From: Halorientalis sp. IM1011
Lineage (GTDB): Archaea; Halobacteriota; Halobacteria; Halobacteriales; Haloarculaceae
Assembly: GCF_001989615.1 (NCBI RefSeq)
Contig: NZ_CP019068.1
Span: 212,814-276,813 of the forward strand
Direction: 5' to 3'
DNA length: 64,000 nt
Shown: positions 25,775 to 35,534 of the stretch, one piece after another
Layout of the letters: the number at the start of each line of letters is the position of its first letter
Position numbering within the stretch: position 1 is the first letter of the stretch
Program-made: the position numbers and the translations under genes
Notes under the pieces: model-generated
Told to the model about the DNA's origin: nothing
The model's input: only the letters and a program-made list of their open reading frames with translations
Database searches by the model: none

Positions 25775-26159
25775 ATCTGCACGCCATTCGTGGCACAAAG
25801 GTGTCGTTCACGTCGAGCTGGTATTGCCGGCCGCCTCAAACGACACATCAAGTATAATTATACTATTATTCATTGTTATCTGACCATTCATGTCTTTTCT
25901 CAGTTAGTCAGCACCCGAGGGGTTGCGTAAGTAACTTGCTGGTTCCGTGTCGCTTCAGACAGTATCTGCTGTCTGATGGTAGTCATTCGGTAATGGCTGA
26001 ACGTGGGTTGACAGCACGGCCTGCTGAACGGTGAAGTGAATAACAGTACTATGTCCGTTATTCTATGGGGCAGGTATCCGCCGAGGGATCGAGTCGGCCG
26101 TCCATAGTACGCCGTCGAAGCAAGAGAACCATCCCATTGTCTGGCAGACTGTGGCAACG
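25775..26159. other. Intergenic region without visible features
   Basis: AT-rich in places (TATAATTATACTATTATTCA near 25851). No frame with haloarchaeal protein character, RNA gene or convincing repeat is seen. Confidence 0.5.
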
Positions 26160-26963
26160 TCAGGTTTCGTCGGGGGGCGTCTGCTGGGCGATCTCCGCCT
26201 CGACGTCGTCCACGGCGTTCTGGAGGATATCGACGGACCGATCGATCGACGACCCGGCGAGATCGAATCGGTAGGCCGGGCCACCGATGGAGAGGCTTCC
26301 GACGACCGTCCCATCCGAGCGGGTCACTGGGGCACCGATCGATCGGTATCCGGTCTCCAGTTCTTCGTCGTTCGTCGCGTACCCCTGTTCGCGGACGGTT
26401 TCGATCGCTTCGATCAGCGTCTCCCGATCCGTGATCGTGTTCTCGGTCGTCGCCGGGAGGCCGTGGCGATCCACGATTTCGTGAAGCCGTTCCGTCGAGA
26501 GCTCCGAGAGGATGGCTTTCCCCGACGCGGAGTTGTGCATGTTGAATCGGCTCCCCGCCTGCAGAAACGTGCTCCCAACGGCGGGGTTACTCGGATTCGA
26601 GTCCCCCATCACGTACTCGATCGAATACATACTCCCGTTCTCCGAGACGGCGAAGTTCGCCTCCTCGTTGGTGGATTCGGCGAGGCGGTACACCTGGATT
26701 CTGGCCGGCGTGTAGATATCCCGCCGATTGCGGGCGTGCTCGCCGAGTTCCAGAAACTGGAGTCCGACGTGATACCGTCCCTCCTCTTCGACGAGATACC
26801 CCGCGTCGACGAGGGTCGCGAGGTGATTGTGGACCGTACTCTTCGCCAGGTCGAGGGCCGTCGCGAGTTCCGTCACCGTCGAGCCGTTCTGCCGTTGAAT
26901 CTCCCGGACGATGTCAATCGACGTCTCCGTCGTCTTGACCGGCCGCGCGCGATTGTCCGTCAT
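26160..26963 (-). CDS. IclR-family regulator of the ureide cluster
   Basis: 267 residues. The winged helix at about 10-75 contains QRQNGSTVTELATALDLAKS and TVHNHLATLVDAGYLVEEEG, similar to the IclR protein at 4501-5277. The effector domain contains MHNSASGKAILSELSTERLH and EELETGYRSIGAPV. It lies beside the hydantoinase gene with the same orientation and near the transporter and amidohydrolases, so it probably controls them in response to a pathway intermediate. An inverted repeat (GTGTGAA-N14-TTCACAC) 42 bases upstream is a candidate site. The 4454-type palindrome is not present here. Confidence 0.88.
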   Translation of the reverse strand: MTDNRARPVKTTETSIDIVREIQRQNGSTVTELATALDLAKSTVHNHLATLVDAGYLVEEEGRYHVGLQFLELGEHARNRRDIYTPARIQVYRLAESTNEEANFAVSENGSMYSIEYVMGDSNPSNPAVGSTFLQAGSRFNMHNSASGKAILSELSTERLHEIVDRHGLPATTENTITDRETLIEAIETVREQGYATNDEELETGYRSIGAPVTRSDGTVVGSLSIGGPAYRFDLAGSSIDRSVDILQNAVDDVEAEIAQQTPPDET

Positions 26964-27004
26964 TGGCCGAAACCAGCGGAGCCGGAATTATAAGTGTTCG
27001 GTAT

Positions 27005-27032
27005 GTGTGAACAGCAGTGAGCGTCTTCACAC
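27005..27032. promoter_or_regulatory. Inverted repeat upstream of the second iclR gene
   Basis: GTGTGAA at 27005-27011 and TTCACAC at 27026-27032 are perfect inverted halves around 14 bases. A second repeat, CTGTTC-N9-GAACAG, lies at 27174-27194. Either may bind the IclR protein. No gene is supported in 26964-27457. Confidence 0.4.
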
Positions 27033-27457
27033 GGAAAATCGGGCGGTTCGAGGCCGCCATTGATATGGAGATATTCGGATGTGCGGTTCGATATATAAAT
27101 GGCGCAGAGATCGAGTGAGAGACCGATCGGACGGCCGATTTCAGCCGAGCACGCTTATAAACAAGATACGCGTCTGTTCACGTCTCGCGAACAGTGGGCT
27201 GTGCCAGTTATGTACGGTCGAAAGCCGCCGATAGCGAAGTTGCTGGGGGAATTAAATCGTGGCACCAACTTCTTTTTGATTGATATATTCGCACTATGTG
27301 AATCGGTTGCTAGCACGTAGATGGCAAATCGACTGCATTGGAGACCAGCAGAAAGCGGTCTTCGGTTCGCAGTCACTCCCTGGTCTACTGTCGTCACCGG
27401 CGATGCAGATGGAAGAAAAAAGGGTAGAACCGCCGTCTCGACCTGTCGATCGGTTCG

Positions 27458-28846
27458 TTATCGTTCGTCCGGGGCCCAGTCGGGGATGTCGCGGTCGATG
27501 AACTCCCCGTAGCCGGGTTCGGCGACGATCTCCCCGTCGTCGGCGATCAGTTCCCCGCGCAGGAACGTCTTCTTCACGCGGCCGGTCACGTCACGACCTT
27601 CGTAGATCGTGTAGTCCGCGACGGAGGCGTTGTCGTCGGCCGTGATCGTGTACTCCTCGTCCGGATCGAAGATGACGATGTCCGCGTCGGTCCCCGGTTC
27701 GAGCGTGCCCTTGCCGGGCAGTCCGAACGTCCGCGCGGGGTTCGTACACATGACGCGGACGAGGAACGGGTACGAGAAGCCGCGTTTGTTGACGGCTTCG
27801 TCGTGGAACACCGGCAAACTCGTCTGGAGGCCGTTGACACCGAAGGAGCTGTCCCACCAGTTCTCGACCTCCTTGTCCGCACGCTTGAACGCGACGTGGT
27901 CGGTGGAGACGACGCTCAGGGCACCGTTGTGCAGGTGCTCGAACATGGCGTCCCGGTCGTCGGGGGTCCGGAGCGGCGGGGCCTGGATGGCCAGAGTCCC
28001 CTGCTCCTCGTAGGCGGATTCGTCGAGTGCGGTGTAATGCGTGCAGGTCTCGCCGCGAACCTCGCTGCCGTCCGTCTGGAACGACTCGAGGACGTCGGCG
28101 GCCTTCGCACACGTCGTGTGAATGCCGTAGTACTTCGCCCCGGCCTCCTGGGCCATGCGGACGGCGTCTTCCGCGGCCATCGCTTCCGTGTAGTCGGGGC
28201 GAGCGCGCGGATACTCCGCGGGATCGGTCGCACCCTCCTCCTTGAGCCGTTCGGTCAACGCGTTACAGACCGAGGCGTCCTCCGTATGCAGCACTGCCAC
28301 GACGTCACGGTCCGCGACCTCCTCGAAGACGCGGTTCATGAACCCGTTCGAGAGCCCGATCTCGTAGGCCGTGAACATCTTGATCGAGGTCACGCCCTCC
28401 TCGATGACCGCGTCCAGTTCGTCGAACACGGCGGGGTCCTCGCGCGTGATGACGCCGTGGAGCCCGTAGTCGATGAGCGAGTCCGCTCCCTTCCGTTTCT
28501 GTCGCTCGACGGCCTCGAGGAGCGTGCCTTCCTCCTCCCAGATGCTGAGGTCGCCCAGCCAGGCCTCCCAGGCGAAGTTCACGCAGGAGGTTACTCCGCC
28601 GAGTGCCGCCGCACTCGTCCCCTCCTCGTACGGGTCGATCGAGAGGTAGCCGTCGATGTGGACGTGCGGGTCGACCACGCCGGGCATCACCAGTTGTCCC
28701 GAGGCGTCGACGACCTCACGGGCTTCGACGAAGTTCGCCCGATCGCCGATCCCGACGATCGTCCCGTCGTCGACGGCCACGTCCGCCTCGAAGCACCGAT
28801 TCGGAGTTACGACAGTCCCGTTGGAGATGATTAGATCAACGGTCAC
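27458..28846 (-). CDS. Dihydropyrimidinase/hydantoinase-family amidohydrolase
   Basis: 462 residues from a GTG at 28846. It belongs to the cyclic amidohydrolases that open hydantoin, dihydropyrimidine or allantoin rings in the cytoplasm. Visible metal ligands: HVH in GVVDPHVHIDGYL (about 60), a probable carboxylated lysine in GVTSIKMFTAYEIG (about 152), histidines in VAVLHTEDAS and YGIHTTCAKA, and Asp in VVSTDHVAFKR (about 318). The ring substrate is not determinable. The neighbouring N-carbamoyl amidohydrolase would take the ring-opened product, so a hydantoin/ureide route is likely. It shares orientation with the IclR gene across a 494-base gap. Confidence 0.88.
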   Translation of the reverse strand: MTVDLIISNGTVVTPNRCFEADVAVDDGTIVGIGDRANFVEAREVVDASGQLVMPGVVDPHVHIDGYLSIDPYEEGTSAAALGGVTSCVNFAWEAWLGDLSIWEEEGTLLEAVERQKRKGADSLIDYGLHGVITREDPAVFDELDAVIEEGVTSIKMFTAYEIGLSNGFMNRVFEEVADRDVVAVLHTEDASVCNALTERLKEEGATDPAEYPRARPDYTEAMAAEDAVRMAQEAGAKYYGIHTTCAKAADVLESFQTDGSEVRGETCTHYTALDESAYEEQGTLAIQAPPLRTPDDRDAMFEHLHNGALSVVSTDHVAFKRADKEVENWWDSSFGVNGLQTSLPVFHDEAVNKRGFSYPFLVRVMCTNPARTFGLPGKGTLEPGTDADIVIFDPDEEYTITADDNASVADYTIYEGRDVTGRVKKTFLRGELIADDGEIVAEPGYGEFIDRDIPDWAPDER

Positions 28847-29038
28847 GTGCTAGCCGATTAGTCGAATCAAGAAAAGTGTGACCATCAGACGCAGGCCGCC
28901 GTGCTGATGCGGTCTGGGATCACGACCGACCGAACGGGCAGGAATCCCGCCGAAAACCATCATCATTTAACAGAAAGTATTAAACAGGGTCGTGTTACAA
29001 TCCTACTATCATGGTACAAGGTGTGCCAGTGATGTCGC

Positions 29039-30412
29039 ATGAGTGAGGATTCCAAGCCGGAAGGACTAGCACCGATTCCGTGGAGCGAACGGACGATGAG
29101 CCTGTTGCAGTACCCACCGGTCTGGTGGTCGTCGCTCATCGTCGTCCAGTCGTTCGCCGTCGCCTTTTTCGCCGTCTATCCGCAGGGCGGCTTGAATCTG
29201 TTACAGGTGACGCTGGCGGCCGCCATCGGCACGCTGATTCTCTCCGGCCTGTTCATCATGAACGGCTTCCCCGGATACGAGGAGGGGATCCCCTTCGCCA
29301 TGCAGACGCGATCCGCGTTCGGTATCAAGGGCGCGACGATACCGAACTATCTGCGGATCACGCCCGCCATCGCCTGGCTCGGTATCGGGAACTGGATCGG
29401 CGCGCTGGCGATCCAGACCATCTCCACGACGCTCTGGGGTTTCGGGAACGTCTGGGTGTACTTCGCGCTCTTTCTGATACTCAACGTGATCCTCGCGTGG
29501 TACGGGATCGAGTCCATCAAGTGGTTCAACTTCGTCGCCTCCGGGGTCATCATCGTCCTGATGACCTACACGGCCTACATCGTCCTCTCCACGGAGGGGA
29601 TCCCGACCGAGGTCATCACGTACGGCGGCTCCTGGAGCTGGGAGTTCGTCGCCGTCATCTCCGTCATGGTCGGCCAGGTCATCACGGGCGCGCTCAACGC
29701 GTCTGACCTCACCAGACACCTCGAAGTCAGCGGGAACGGGAGCGCCCGCAATCAGGTGCTGGGCCACATCATCGGCATCATTCCCCCGTATCTGTTCATG
29801 ATGCTGATCGGCATCCTCTTCGGCGTCTCGGCGGGGAACCCGAACCCGATCGAGGCCGTCATGGAAGTGGCACCGAACCCCATTCTGGGCTCGTTGATGT
29901 TGCTGTTCGTCGTCCTCGCACAGATTTCGACGAACCTCACGATGAACATCCTGCCGCCCGCGAACGTGTTTCAGGACACCTTCGGCGTCTCCTGGAAGCA
30001 GGGCGTGGTCGCGACGGGCGTCCTCTCGGTCGCCACGTTCCCCTGGATGCTGTTCACCAGTGACCTGTTCTACACGTTCATCAGCTTCTACGCCGCCTTC
30101 CTCGGCCCGATCATCGGAATCTTGATGGCGGACTACTGGATCGTCAAGCGACGGGAGACCGACGTCGACGAACTCTACGACAAGAGCGCCGACTCGAAGT
30201 TCTGGTTCGTCCGCGGGTTCTCCGTCACCGGCATCGTGAGCATGGTCCTCGGGACCGTGGTCAGCCTCCCGTATCTCGACATGGGCTGGATGATCGGCCT
30301 CCCGGTCGGGTTCGCCAGTTACCTGCTACTGACGAAGTTCGCACTCGACGATCGGGTCAAGTCGTACATGGCACCGGCAGCCGGTGCCCGCTCGACTCCC
30401 GACGCGGACTGA
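29039..30412 (+). CDS. NCS1-family nucleobase/hydantoin/allantoin permease
   Basis: 457 residues with about twelve hydrophobic segments, for example SSLIVVQSFAVAFFAVYPQG, TLILSGLFIMNGF, IGALAIQTISTTLWGFG and MLLFVVLAQISTNLTMNILP. The NQxP-like and STNL features and overall length fit NCS1 symporters such as CodB, PucI and Mhp1. It is divergent from the hydantoinase gene and probably imports that enzyme's substrate with H+ or Na+. ATG 29039 is followed directly by an acidic cytoplasmic tail; the promoter region contains CATTTAACAGAAAGTATTAA. Confidence 0.88.
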   Translation: MSEDSKPEGLAPIPWSERTMSLLQYPPVWWSSLIVVQSFAVAFFAVYPQGGLNLLQVTLAAAIGTLILSGLFIMNGFPGYEEGIPFAMQTRSAFGIKGATIPNYLRITPAIAWLGIGNWIGALAIQTISTTLWGFGNVWVYFALFLILNVILAWYGIESIKWFNFVASGVIIVLMTYTAYIVLSTEGIPTEVITYGGSWSWEFVAVISVMVGQVITGALNASDLTRHLEVSGNGSARNQVLGHIIGIIPPYLFMMLIGILFGVSAGNPNPIEAVMEVAPNPILGSLMLLFVVLAQISTNLTMNILPPANVFQDTFGVSWKQGVVATGVLSVATFPWMLFTSDLFYTFISFYAAFLGPIIGILMADYWIVKRRETDVDELYDKSADSKFWFVRGFSVTGIVSMVLGTVVSLPYLDMGWMIGLPVGFASYLLLTKFALDDRVKSYMAPAAGARSTPDAD

Positions 30413-30534
30413 CCCGGGAGCGACGCTCGCCATCGGCCCGAGCGGGCGAGAAGCATTTTCGCGACGTTTGCGCTCGTCGTCGAGCGGACAGCGGTAGCGA
30501 GACCAGAGCCCGCGGCGATAACGGTGAGACTCTC

Positions 30535-31803
30535 TCAATCCGCAGCCAGATCCGCGAGGCCGGCCGCGAGCACCTGCGTGGCTTCCGCACAGTTGTCCCA
30601 GTCGGTCCACTCGCGTGGGCTATGCGAGATGCCGCCGCGGGATGGGGCAAACAACATCCCAGCGTCGGTGACCTTGGCGATGTGCATCGTGTCGTGGCCC
30701 GCGCCGGAGTGGAGATCCAGCGTCTCGATCTCCGAGTCTGCGGCCCCCGTTCGCAACGCGTCCAGACACCGATCCGTCATGGCGATCGGTTCGATGTTGT
30801 ACGGCCGCTCGAACGTCGTCACGACGTCGCGTTCGTCTTCGATCCGGGAGAGCGACTCCCGGATGTCGCCGACGATCCGTTCCATCGGCTCGGATTCGAC
30901 GTCCCTGACGTCCACGCCCAGTTCGACCCGGCCCGGGACGACGTTGATCGCGTTCGGTGCGACGTCGAGTTTCCCGACCGTGCCGACGACAGTCTCGCCG
31001 TGCTCGTCGACGGCCTCCTCGGTCGCCGCTTCGACGTCGAGGACGATCTCGCTGGCCGCGGCCAGCGCGTCCCGTCGGTCGTCCATCGCGGTACAGCCGG
31101 AGTGGTTGGCCTCGCCGGCGATCTCGATCTGACAGCGGACGGTCCCCGTGATCGACGTGACGATTCCGACGGGGACGCCGGCGTCCTCCAGCCGTTCGCT
31201 CTGTTCGACGTGGAGTTCGAGCCAGGAGTCCCATCCGCTGGCGTCGATGCGGCCCTCGCCGCTGAAGCCGATCTCTTCGAGGGCTTCGCCGAGGGTCACG
31301 CCGTCGTCGTCGGCCATCGACCGGGCTTCGTCGACGGTGCGTTGCTCACTGGCGACCGACGAGCCAAGAACGCCGTCCGAGAACCGCGCGCCCTCCTCTT
31401 CGGTGAAACACACGACGTCGATCGGCCGTTCGAGGTCCACGTCGGCTTCCTGCAGCGCACGGACGGCCTCCAGAGCCCCGTAGACACCGAGCACCCCGTC
31501 GAAAATCCCGCCCTCGGGGACGGAGTCGAGGTGGCTCCCCGTCGCGACGGCCGGCGTGGTCCGCTCGGCTGACGCCGGTACCCATCGGCCGGCGATGTTC
31601 CCGACGCCGTCGACGCGGACGTCGAGCCCCGCGTCCTCGAGCCGGTCGACGAAGTACTCCCTGGCGCGTTTGTTCTCTTCGGTGCCGGTCAGGACCGTTC
31701 GCCCGTTGCCCTCCACGTCCGAGATGGTCCCGTATTCGGCGGTGCGTTCGATATTCGTCCGAAGTCGATCCGCGTCGACGTACTGGTGAATCGTTCCGGT
31801 CAT
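30535..31803 (-). CDS. N-carbamoyl-L-amino-acid/allantoate amidohydrolase (M20)
   Basis: 422 residues. M20-type metal ligands: GSHLDSVPEGGIFDGVLG (about 88), the catalytic glutamates in CFTEEEGARFSDGVLGS (about 135), LELHVEQSERLED (about 205) and the C-terminal HSGAGHDTMHIAKV. The set matches the hydantoinase/carbamoylase family rather than general peptidases. It hydrolyses the N-carbamoyl group of ureido acids, releasing ammonia and CO2. It is convergent with the permease and followed upstream by the DUF3830 gene in the same direction. It should act after the amidohydrolase at 27458. Confidence 0.9.
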   Translation of the reverse strand: MTGTIHQYVDADRLRTNIERTAEYGTISDVEGNGRTVLTGTEENKRAREYFVDRLEDAGLDVRVDGVGNIAGRWVPASAERTTPAVATGSHLDSVPEGGIFDGVLGVYGALEAVRALQEADVDLERPIDVVCFTEEEGARFSDGVLGSSVASEQRTVDEARSMADDDGVTLGEALEEIGFSGEGRIDASGWDSWLELHVEQSERLEDAGVPVGIVTSITGTVRCQIEIAGEANHSGCTAMDDRRDALAAASEIVLDVEAATEEAVDEHGETVVGTVGKLDVAPNAINVVPGRVELGVDVRDVESEPMERIVGDIRESLSRIEDERDVVTTFERPYNIEPIAMTDRCLDALRTGAADSEIETLDLHSGAGHDTMHIAKVTDAGMLFAPSRGGISHSPREWTDWDNCAEATQVLAAGLADLAAD

Positions 31804-31911
31804 GTCTGTTGCTGTCGACTACTGCCGATACTGTCCCTCTAGAAATCGTGAGGGTTAGCATTGTCGCTCTGCCGAACTCGGTTCGAGCGCGTTACGCGGG
31901 CGTCGCGGCGG

Positions 31912-32328
31912 TCAGACCTCGCGGATGACGATGTCTTTCATCCCGTCTTCGAGCGTGGACTGCTCGATTTCGTCGAGTTCCGACCGCGACGCATTCAGCG
32001 TCGCGACGTGATTGCCAGCGAGTTCCCCCGCCGGACTCTTGAAGCACGTGGGGCCGCAGGGCACGAGGATCTCCTGTTCGTTCCGATAGCCCGGGTAGAG
32101 CAGGATGTCGCCGCGGGACGGGTAGACCGTGTGGTTCTCGCGGGGAATCTCCGGCAGTTCGATCTCGTCGATGTTCACCCAGGTCGCGTGTCCGCTCCAG
32201 CGGACGTGCATCAGGTGGGACTCGAGCGGGAGGAACTCCCGAATCGCCTCGATCGACTGCGGTGCCTCGTCGACCAGCAGGTCGGCTGTGAAGGTCTGTC
32301 CCTCGATGTCGAATTCCAGTTGCTCCAT
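31912..32328 (-). CDS. DUF3830-family protein
   Basis: 138 residues from ATG 32328. The sequence (MEQLEFDIEGQTFTADLLVD then EAPQSIEAIREFLPLESHLM, HVRWSGHATWVNID and YPSRGDILLYPG) matches the DUF3830 group, which has a cyclophilin-like barrel and is often encoded in hydantoin, pyrimidine or ureide gene clusters. Its catalytic role is not established. The gap to the carbamoylase is 108 bases with the same orientation, so co-transcription is plausible. The open frame extends further upstream to 32538 but is then arginine/proline rich and overlaps the divergent M20 gene. Confidence 0.75.
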   Translation of the reverse strand: MEQLEFDIEGQTFTADLLVDEAPQSIEAIREFLPLESHLMHVRWSGHATWVNIDEIELPEIPRENHTVYPSRGDILLYPGYRNEQEILVPCGPTCFKSPAGELAGNHVATLNASRSELDEIEQSTLEDGMKDIVIREV

Positions 32329-32476
32329 GCGTTCAATCGTTCCACCCGAGGGGATAAAGATTTTGGAGAGCCGCGAGAGCAGTACGAACGGACCCGTATG
32401 CACACCTCCGAACCCGACGGCCGGCGGAGACAGCGATTCGAATTGCGCCCCAGCCACAGCTCTCGTCCCCCGACCA

Positions 32477-33661
32477 ATGGTCACACCGGAACGTAGCGAG
32501 GACGGGGGGCCCTCTCGAACGGCGCTCCAGGACCTCATATCGGACCTCGTGAGTATCGAATCGGAGAACCCACCGGGAAACGAACGCGCCTGTGCGCGAT
32601 ACGTCGAGGCGTGGTTCGACGACCGTGACGTCCGGACGGAGGTCGTCAGAGAACCATACCCGGACCGGCCCCAGATCGTCGCTCAGATCGGCGACGGCCG
32701 ACCGAGGGTCGTCCTGAACGGGCACATGGACGTGGTCCCGGCAGGCGACCGCGAGCAGTGGGACTCGCCCCCCTACGACCCCCAGGTCCGGGACGGCAAC
32801 CTGTACGGTCGCGGTGCTGCGGATATGAAGACCGGACTGGCCATCGCGATGGTGACTGCCGCCCGGCTCAAGGCCGATATCGACGCCGGCGACCTCCCCG
32901 GGTCGATCGTCGTCCAGGCGGCCATCGGGGAGGAGGCGGCCGAACCCGGCACGAAAACGCTGCTCGACCGCGGATACGACGGCGACTACGGAATCGTGCT
33001 GGAACCGACGGGACTGCGCACGGCGACGAGCGTCAAAGGGTGTGCATACTACGAGTTCGAGGTCGGCGGCGAGTCGGCACACGCCGGCCAGCCCGGAGAC
33101 GGGGAGAACGCGCTCGTGCGAGTCCTGCCGCTGCTCGAGCGACTCCGCGACTACGGGCGGACGGTCAGCCAGCGAACGGACGACCTCGTCGGCCCCGAAC
33201 ACGCGACCCTCACGATGCTCGACGCGGGAACCAAGGAGAACGTCGTCCCCGGCCGGGCGACGATCGCCCTGGATCGCCGTTTCGGCCCCGAGCAAGCCGT
33301 CGAAGACGTCGACGACGAGATCGACGACCTGGTTTCGGCGGTCGAGGCCGACACTGCGAGTGACGTGACCTGGCGGCGGACCAGGACGTACGACTCGGCC
33401 AGCGCCCCGTCGGACGGGAGACTCGCCGAGGTGTTCCGAGAGCGATCCAGCGACGTAGCCGACGTCCCGCCCGACGAGTACGGACTCACGATCGCCACCG
33501 ACATGCGGAACTTCGTCGACGATGCCGACATGGAGGCGATCACCTGGGGACCCGGAGCGATCGCACAGGCCCACAGCGATAACGAACACGTGGTCCTCGA
33601 CGAAGCCGTTACTGGTGCGACCGTCCTCGAACAGAGCCTTCGGGAACTCCTCCGAACGTAG
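32477..33661 (+). CDS. M20-family amidohydrolase (ArgE/DapE-like)
   Basis: 394 residues from ATG 32477. Zinc-site motifs: VVLNGHMDVVPAGDREQWDS (about 76), YGRGAADMKTGLAIAM with the bridging Asp (about 113), AAIGEEAAEPGTKTLLDRGY with the catalytic Glu (about 150), and EPTGLRTATSVKGC. The dimerisation lid region is GGESAHAGQPGDGENAL. It removes an acyl or carbamoyl-type group from an amino acid; the true substrate is unknown. It is divergent from the DUF3830 gene and completes the ureide cluster, where it may process the final ureido or formyl intermediate. Confidence 0.85.
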   Translation: MVTPERSEDGGPSRTALQDLISDLVSIESENPPGNERACARYVEAWFDDRDVRTEVVREPYPDRPQIVAQIGDGRPRVVLNGHMDVVPAGDREQWDSPPYDPQVRDGNLYGRGAADMKTGLAIAMVTAARLKADIDAGDLPGSIVVQAAIGEEAAEPGTKTLLDRGYDGDYGIVLEPTGLRTATSVKGCAYYEFEVGGESAHAGQPGDGENALVRVLPLLERLRDYGRTVSQRTDDLVGPEHATLTMLDAGTKENVVPGRATIALDRRFGPEQAVEDVDDEIDDLVSAVEADTASDVTWRRTRTYDSASAPSDGRLAEVFRERSSDVADVPPDEYGLTIATDMRNFVDDADMEAITWGPGAIAQAHSDNEHVVLDEAVTGATVLEQSLRELLRT

Positions 33662-34386
33662 GTCTCAACACATCGGCCGTCGCAGTGGTACCACCCGGTT
33701 CGTTGGGCCTGGGAGACCCGCAGTTGGTTTCGAGGGCGAGAAGCGAATGTCCACAACTCGGTAAGAGTTTCTCAGTAGATGTTTCTACAATAGTTCGAGA
33801 ACAAATAGGTGAAGCGTTCCCCCCATACAAGATATATGTTGGCTGCCGTTCTGATTCCCGTGTCGTTCGCCGTTGAATCGAGGACATGTCGTCGCCGGGC
33901 TTGTTTCATCGGTCTGTCCCATCGACGACACACACAGTATTGTCGCCGTCGTATCTCCCGGATCTCAGCAACGATCCGGAGAGTGCGAGCGTTAGATATG
34001 GCCTGTATACGCACCAGATGAGCCGATCCGTTCGGGCCGGGGACCGCCCGCGGCGACAGCAAGTAGCGTTCGCCATCGAGACAGATCGCGGTCTCCCCGA
34101 CCACAACATGTGCTGTCTGCCGACAGTCCTGAGACCGTAGATCAGCCCTGTACTCCGGTTATAGACTGTCGACTCTACACGGATAACCCCGAATACCTCA
34201 GGAAGTACAATAGTAATTTAGTTTGATGAAATAGCCAGACTAAGTTCCAACTGAGGTTCATCAACTGCTATTGTGTTTCTTCCCGCTCTACAAAACGAAA
34301 ACTCGATCTGGTCCAAGCTACCGTTGTGGCCGGCGTTTTGCCAAAAACACGCAAAACCGTGGCTCCGTACTCGAAGGTATCAGGAG
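33662..34386. other. Intergenic region without supported genes
   Basis: About 725 bases. One reverse-strand frame (33772-34104) encodes a sequence with a plausible start (VGETAICLDGERYLLSPRAV) but then turns arginine-rich and cysteine-rich, so it is not called. No RNA gene or repeat is evident. Confidence 0.4.
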
Positions 34387-34707
34387 CTACCTCTTCGTCA
34401 CAATCACGAATCCGGTACTATCGACGGTCACCTCACAGCCACAGTAGAAGAATTCGACCGTTCCGACCATCGACTCTCCATCCCCTGCTGTCTGAAAGAG
34501 CGCGTCCAAGGCGTCAGGATCGATCGTATCGAATAGCGAGTCGAGCTCGTCCCCCGCCGTTCCGGTGGGGTTTGCTGAAACGGGCTTGCGGCCGGTAAAC
34601 GCCGAGACAGCGTGAATGACCGCTTCGGACAACGAGTCCTCCTTCGGTGCCTGGTAGGTAAACTCCTCTTCAGTCAGTTCGTCTGTGTGGGGTTGGCATT
34701 CTGTCAT
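34387..34707 (-). CDS. HalOD1 output-domain protein, second copy
   Basis: 106 residues: LSEAVIHAVSAFTGRKPVSA then LDSLFDTIDPDALDALFQTA and GTVEFFYCGCEVTVDSTGFV, the same helix, D-x-LDALF and beta-hairpin plan as the protein at 20367-20666. It has an extra acidic N-terminal segment and two cysteines in the hairpin (FYCGCEV). It follows an HTH_10 gene on the same strand after 56 bases. Confidence 0.8.
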   Translation of the reverse strand: MTECQPHTDELTEEEFTYQAPKEDSLSEAVIHAVSAFTGRKPVSANPTGTAGDELDSLFDTIDPDALDALFQTAGDGESMVGTVEFFYCGCEVTVDSTGFVIVTKR

Positions 34708-34763
34708 CGCTAATTACTACGAGACCGACGGGGGAGTACTCCCGGGTTCACTCAATTCAGCCT

Positions 34764-35432
34764 TTATAAGTGAGTGTCCTGAACCACTGTATTACGGAGC
34801 AACGCTTGCTGGCCACGCCGGAGGCGAGATGACAATGCAGACGTCGAGATGCCGAGATCATCGGCGATGGTTTCCATCGTCGTCTGTCGTGGGACAGCGA
34901 AATAGCCGTGCTCTAGGGCAGCGAGAAGGGCGTCTCGTTGCGCATCCGTGATACCATATCGATTGGTACGTCCACCGTCGTTCTCCATTGGCTTCTCTTC
35001 GTAGAGGCTGTGCAACTCGAAATCCCGGTTGCGCTCACGAGCGGCATCTCGAAAGGCAATCAGTGCCTCCCGAGACGGAAACCGGGCCAGAAATTCCGTC
35101 CCTTCAGCCGCGAGTGTGACACTTCTTGGGACGATGTCTCGTTTTCCGGCGATCGAATACAGAGAATTGGCCAGTCCGTCTTCTGAAAGGATTCCACGAT
35201 ACAAGCGCCTGTCTGTGAACTGGTTGAGACGAGAAAAGGACTCGACAGACGGGTCACCAGCCAGCGCAGCTTCGAACGTCTCGAAATCATCACCAGCCGC
35301 CCAAAAGATGAATCGCTCCTGATCATCCCGCAATCTATGGACATCTTCTATGTGAAGTCTCATGTCGGGGACCGTTTGCAACGCCTCGTGGAACACCGGA
35401 CGGCCGATGTTTATTTTTGCAATGTATGTCAT
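34764..35432 (-). CDS. HTH_10 (bacterio-opsin-activator type) regulator, second copy
   Basis: 222 residues from ATG 35432. The C-terminal HTH_10 (about 157-220) reads GITDAQRDALLAALEHGYFA then MMETIADDLGISTSALSSRL-like residues and RRGQQALLRNTV. The N-terminal sensory part (MTYIAKINIGRPVFHEALQT) aligns in plan with the regulator at 20739-21389. It precedes a HalOD1 gene, making the second HTH_10-HalOD1 pair in the window. A small winged-helix gene lies 102 bases upstream in the same direction. Confidence 0.85.
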   Translation of the reverse strand: MTYIAKINIGRPVFHEALQTVPDMRLHIEDVHRLRDDQERFIFWAAGDDFETFEAALAGDPSVESFSRLNQFTDRRLYRGILSEDGLANSLYSIAGKRDIVPRSVTLAAEGTEFLARFPSREALIAFRDAARERNRDFELHSLYEEKPMENDGGRTNRYGITDAQRDALLAALEHGYFAVPRQTTMETIADDLGISTSALSSRLRRGQQALLRNTVVQDTHL

Positions 35433-35534
35433 TGTTCGATAGTTGTATACTGAGAGTGATCCGAATGCCACTCAACCGAAGCCGACCGCCCTCTCCCCAC
35501 CACTACTGGACCTGCTGACGACCAATCACCTCGA

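Noticed and set aside
27099..27320. Plus-strand frame of 73 codons after TATATAAATGG
   Set aside because: A TATA-like element is present, but it sits directly on the ATG and the protein has no haloarchaeal character.
33772..34104. Reverse-strand frame of 110 codons
   Set aside because: Begins plausibly but becomes Arg/Cys-rich; no promoter or family, so left as intergenic.
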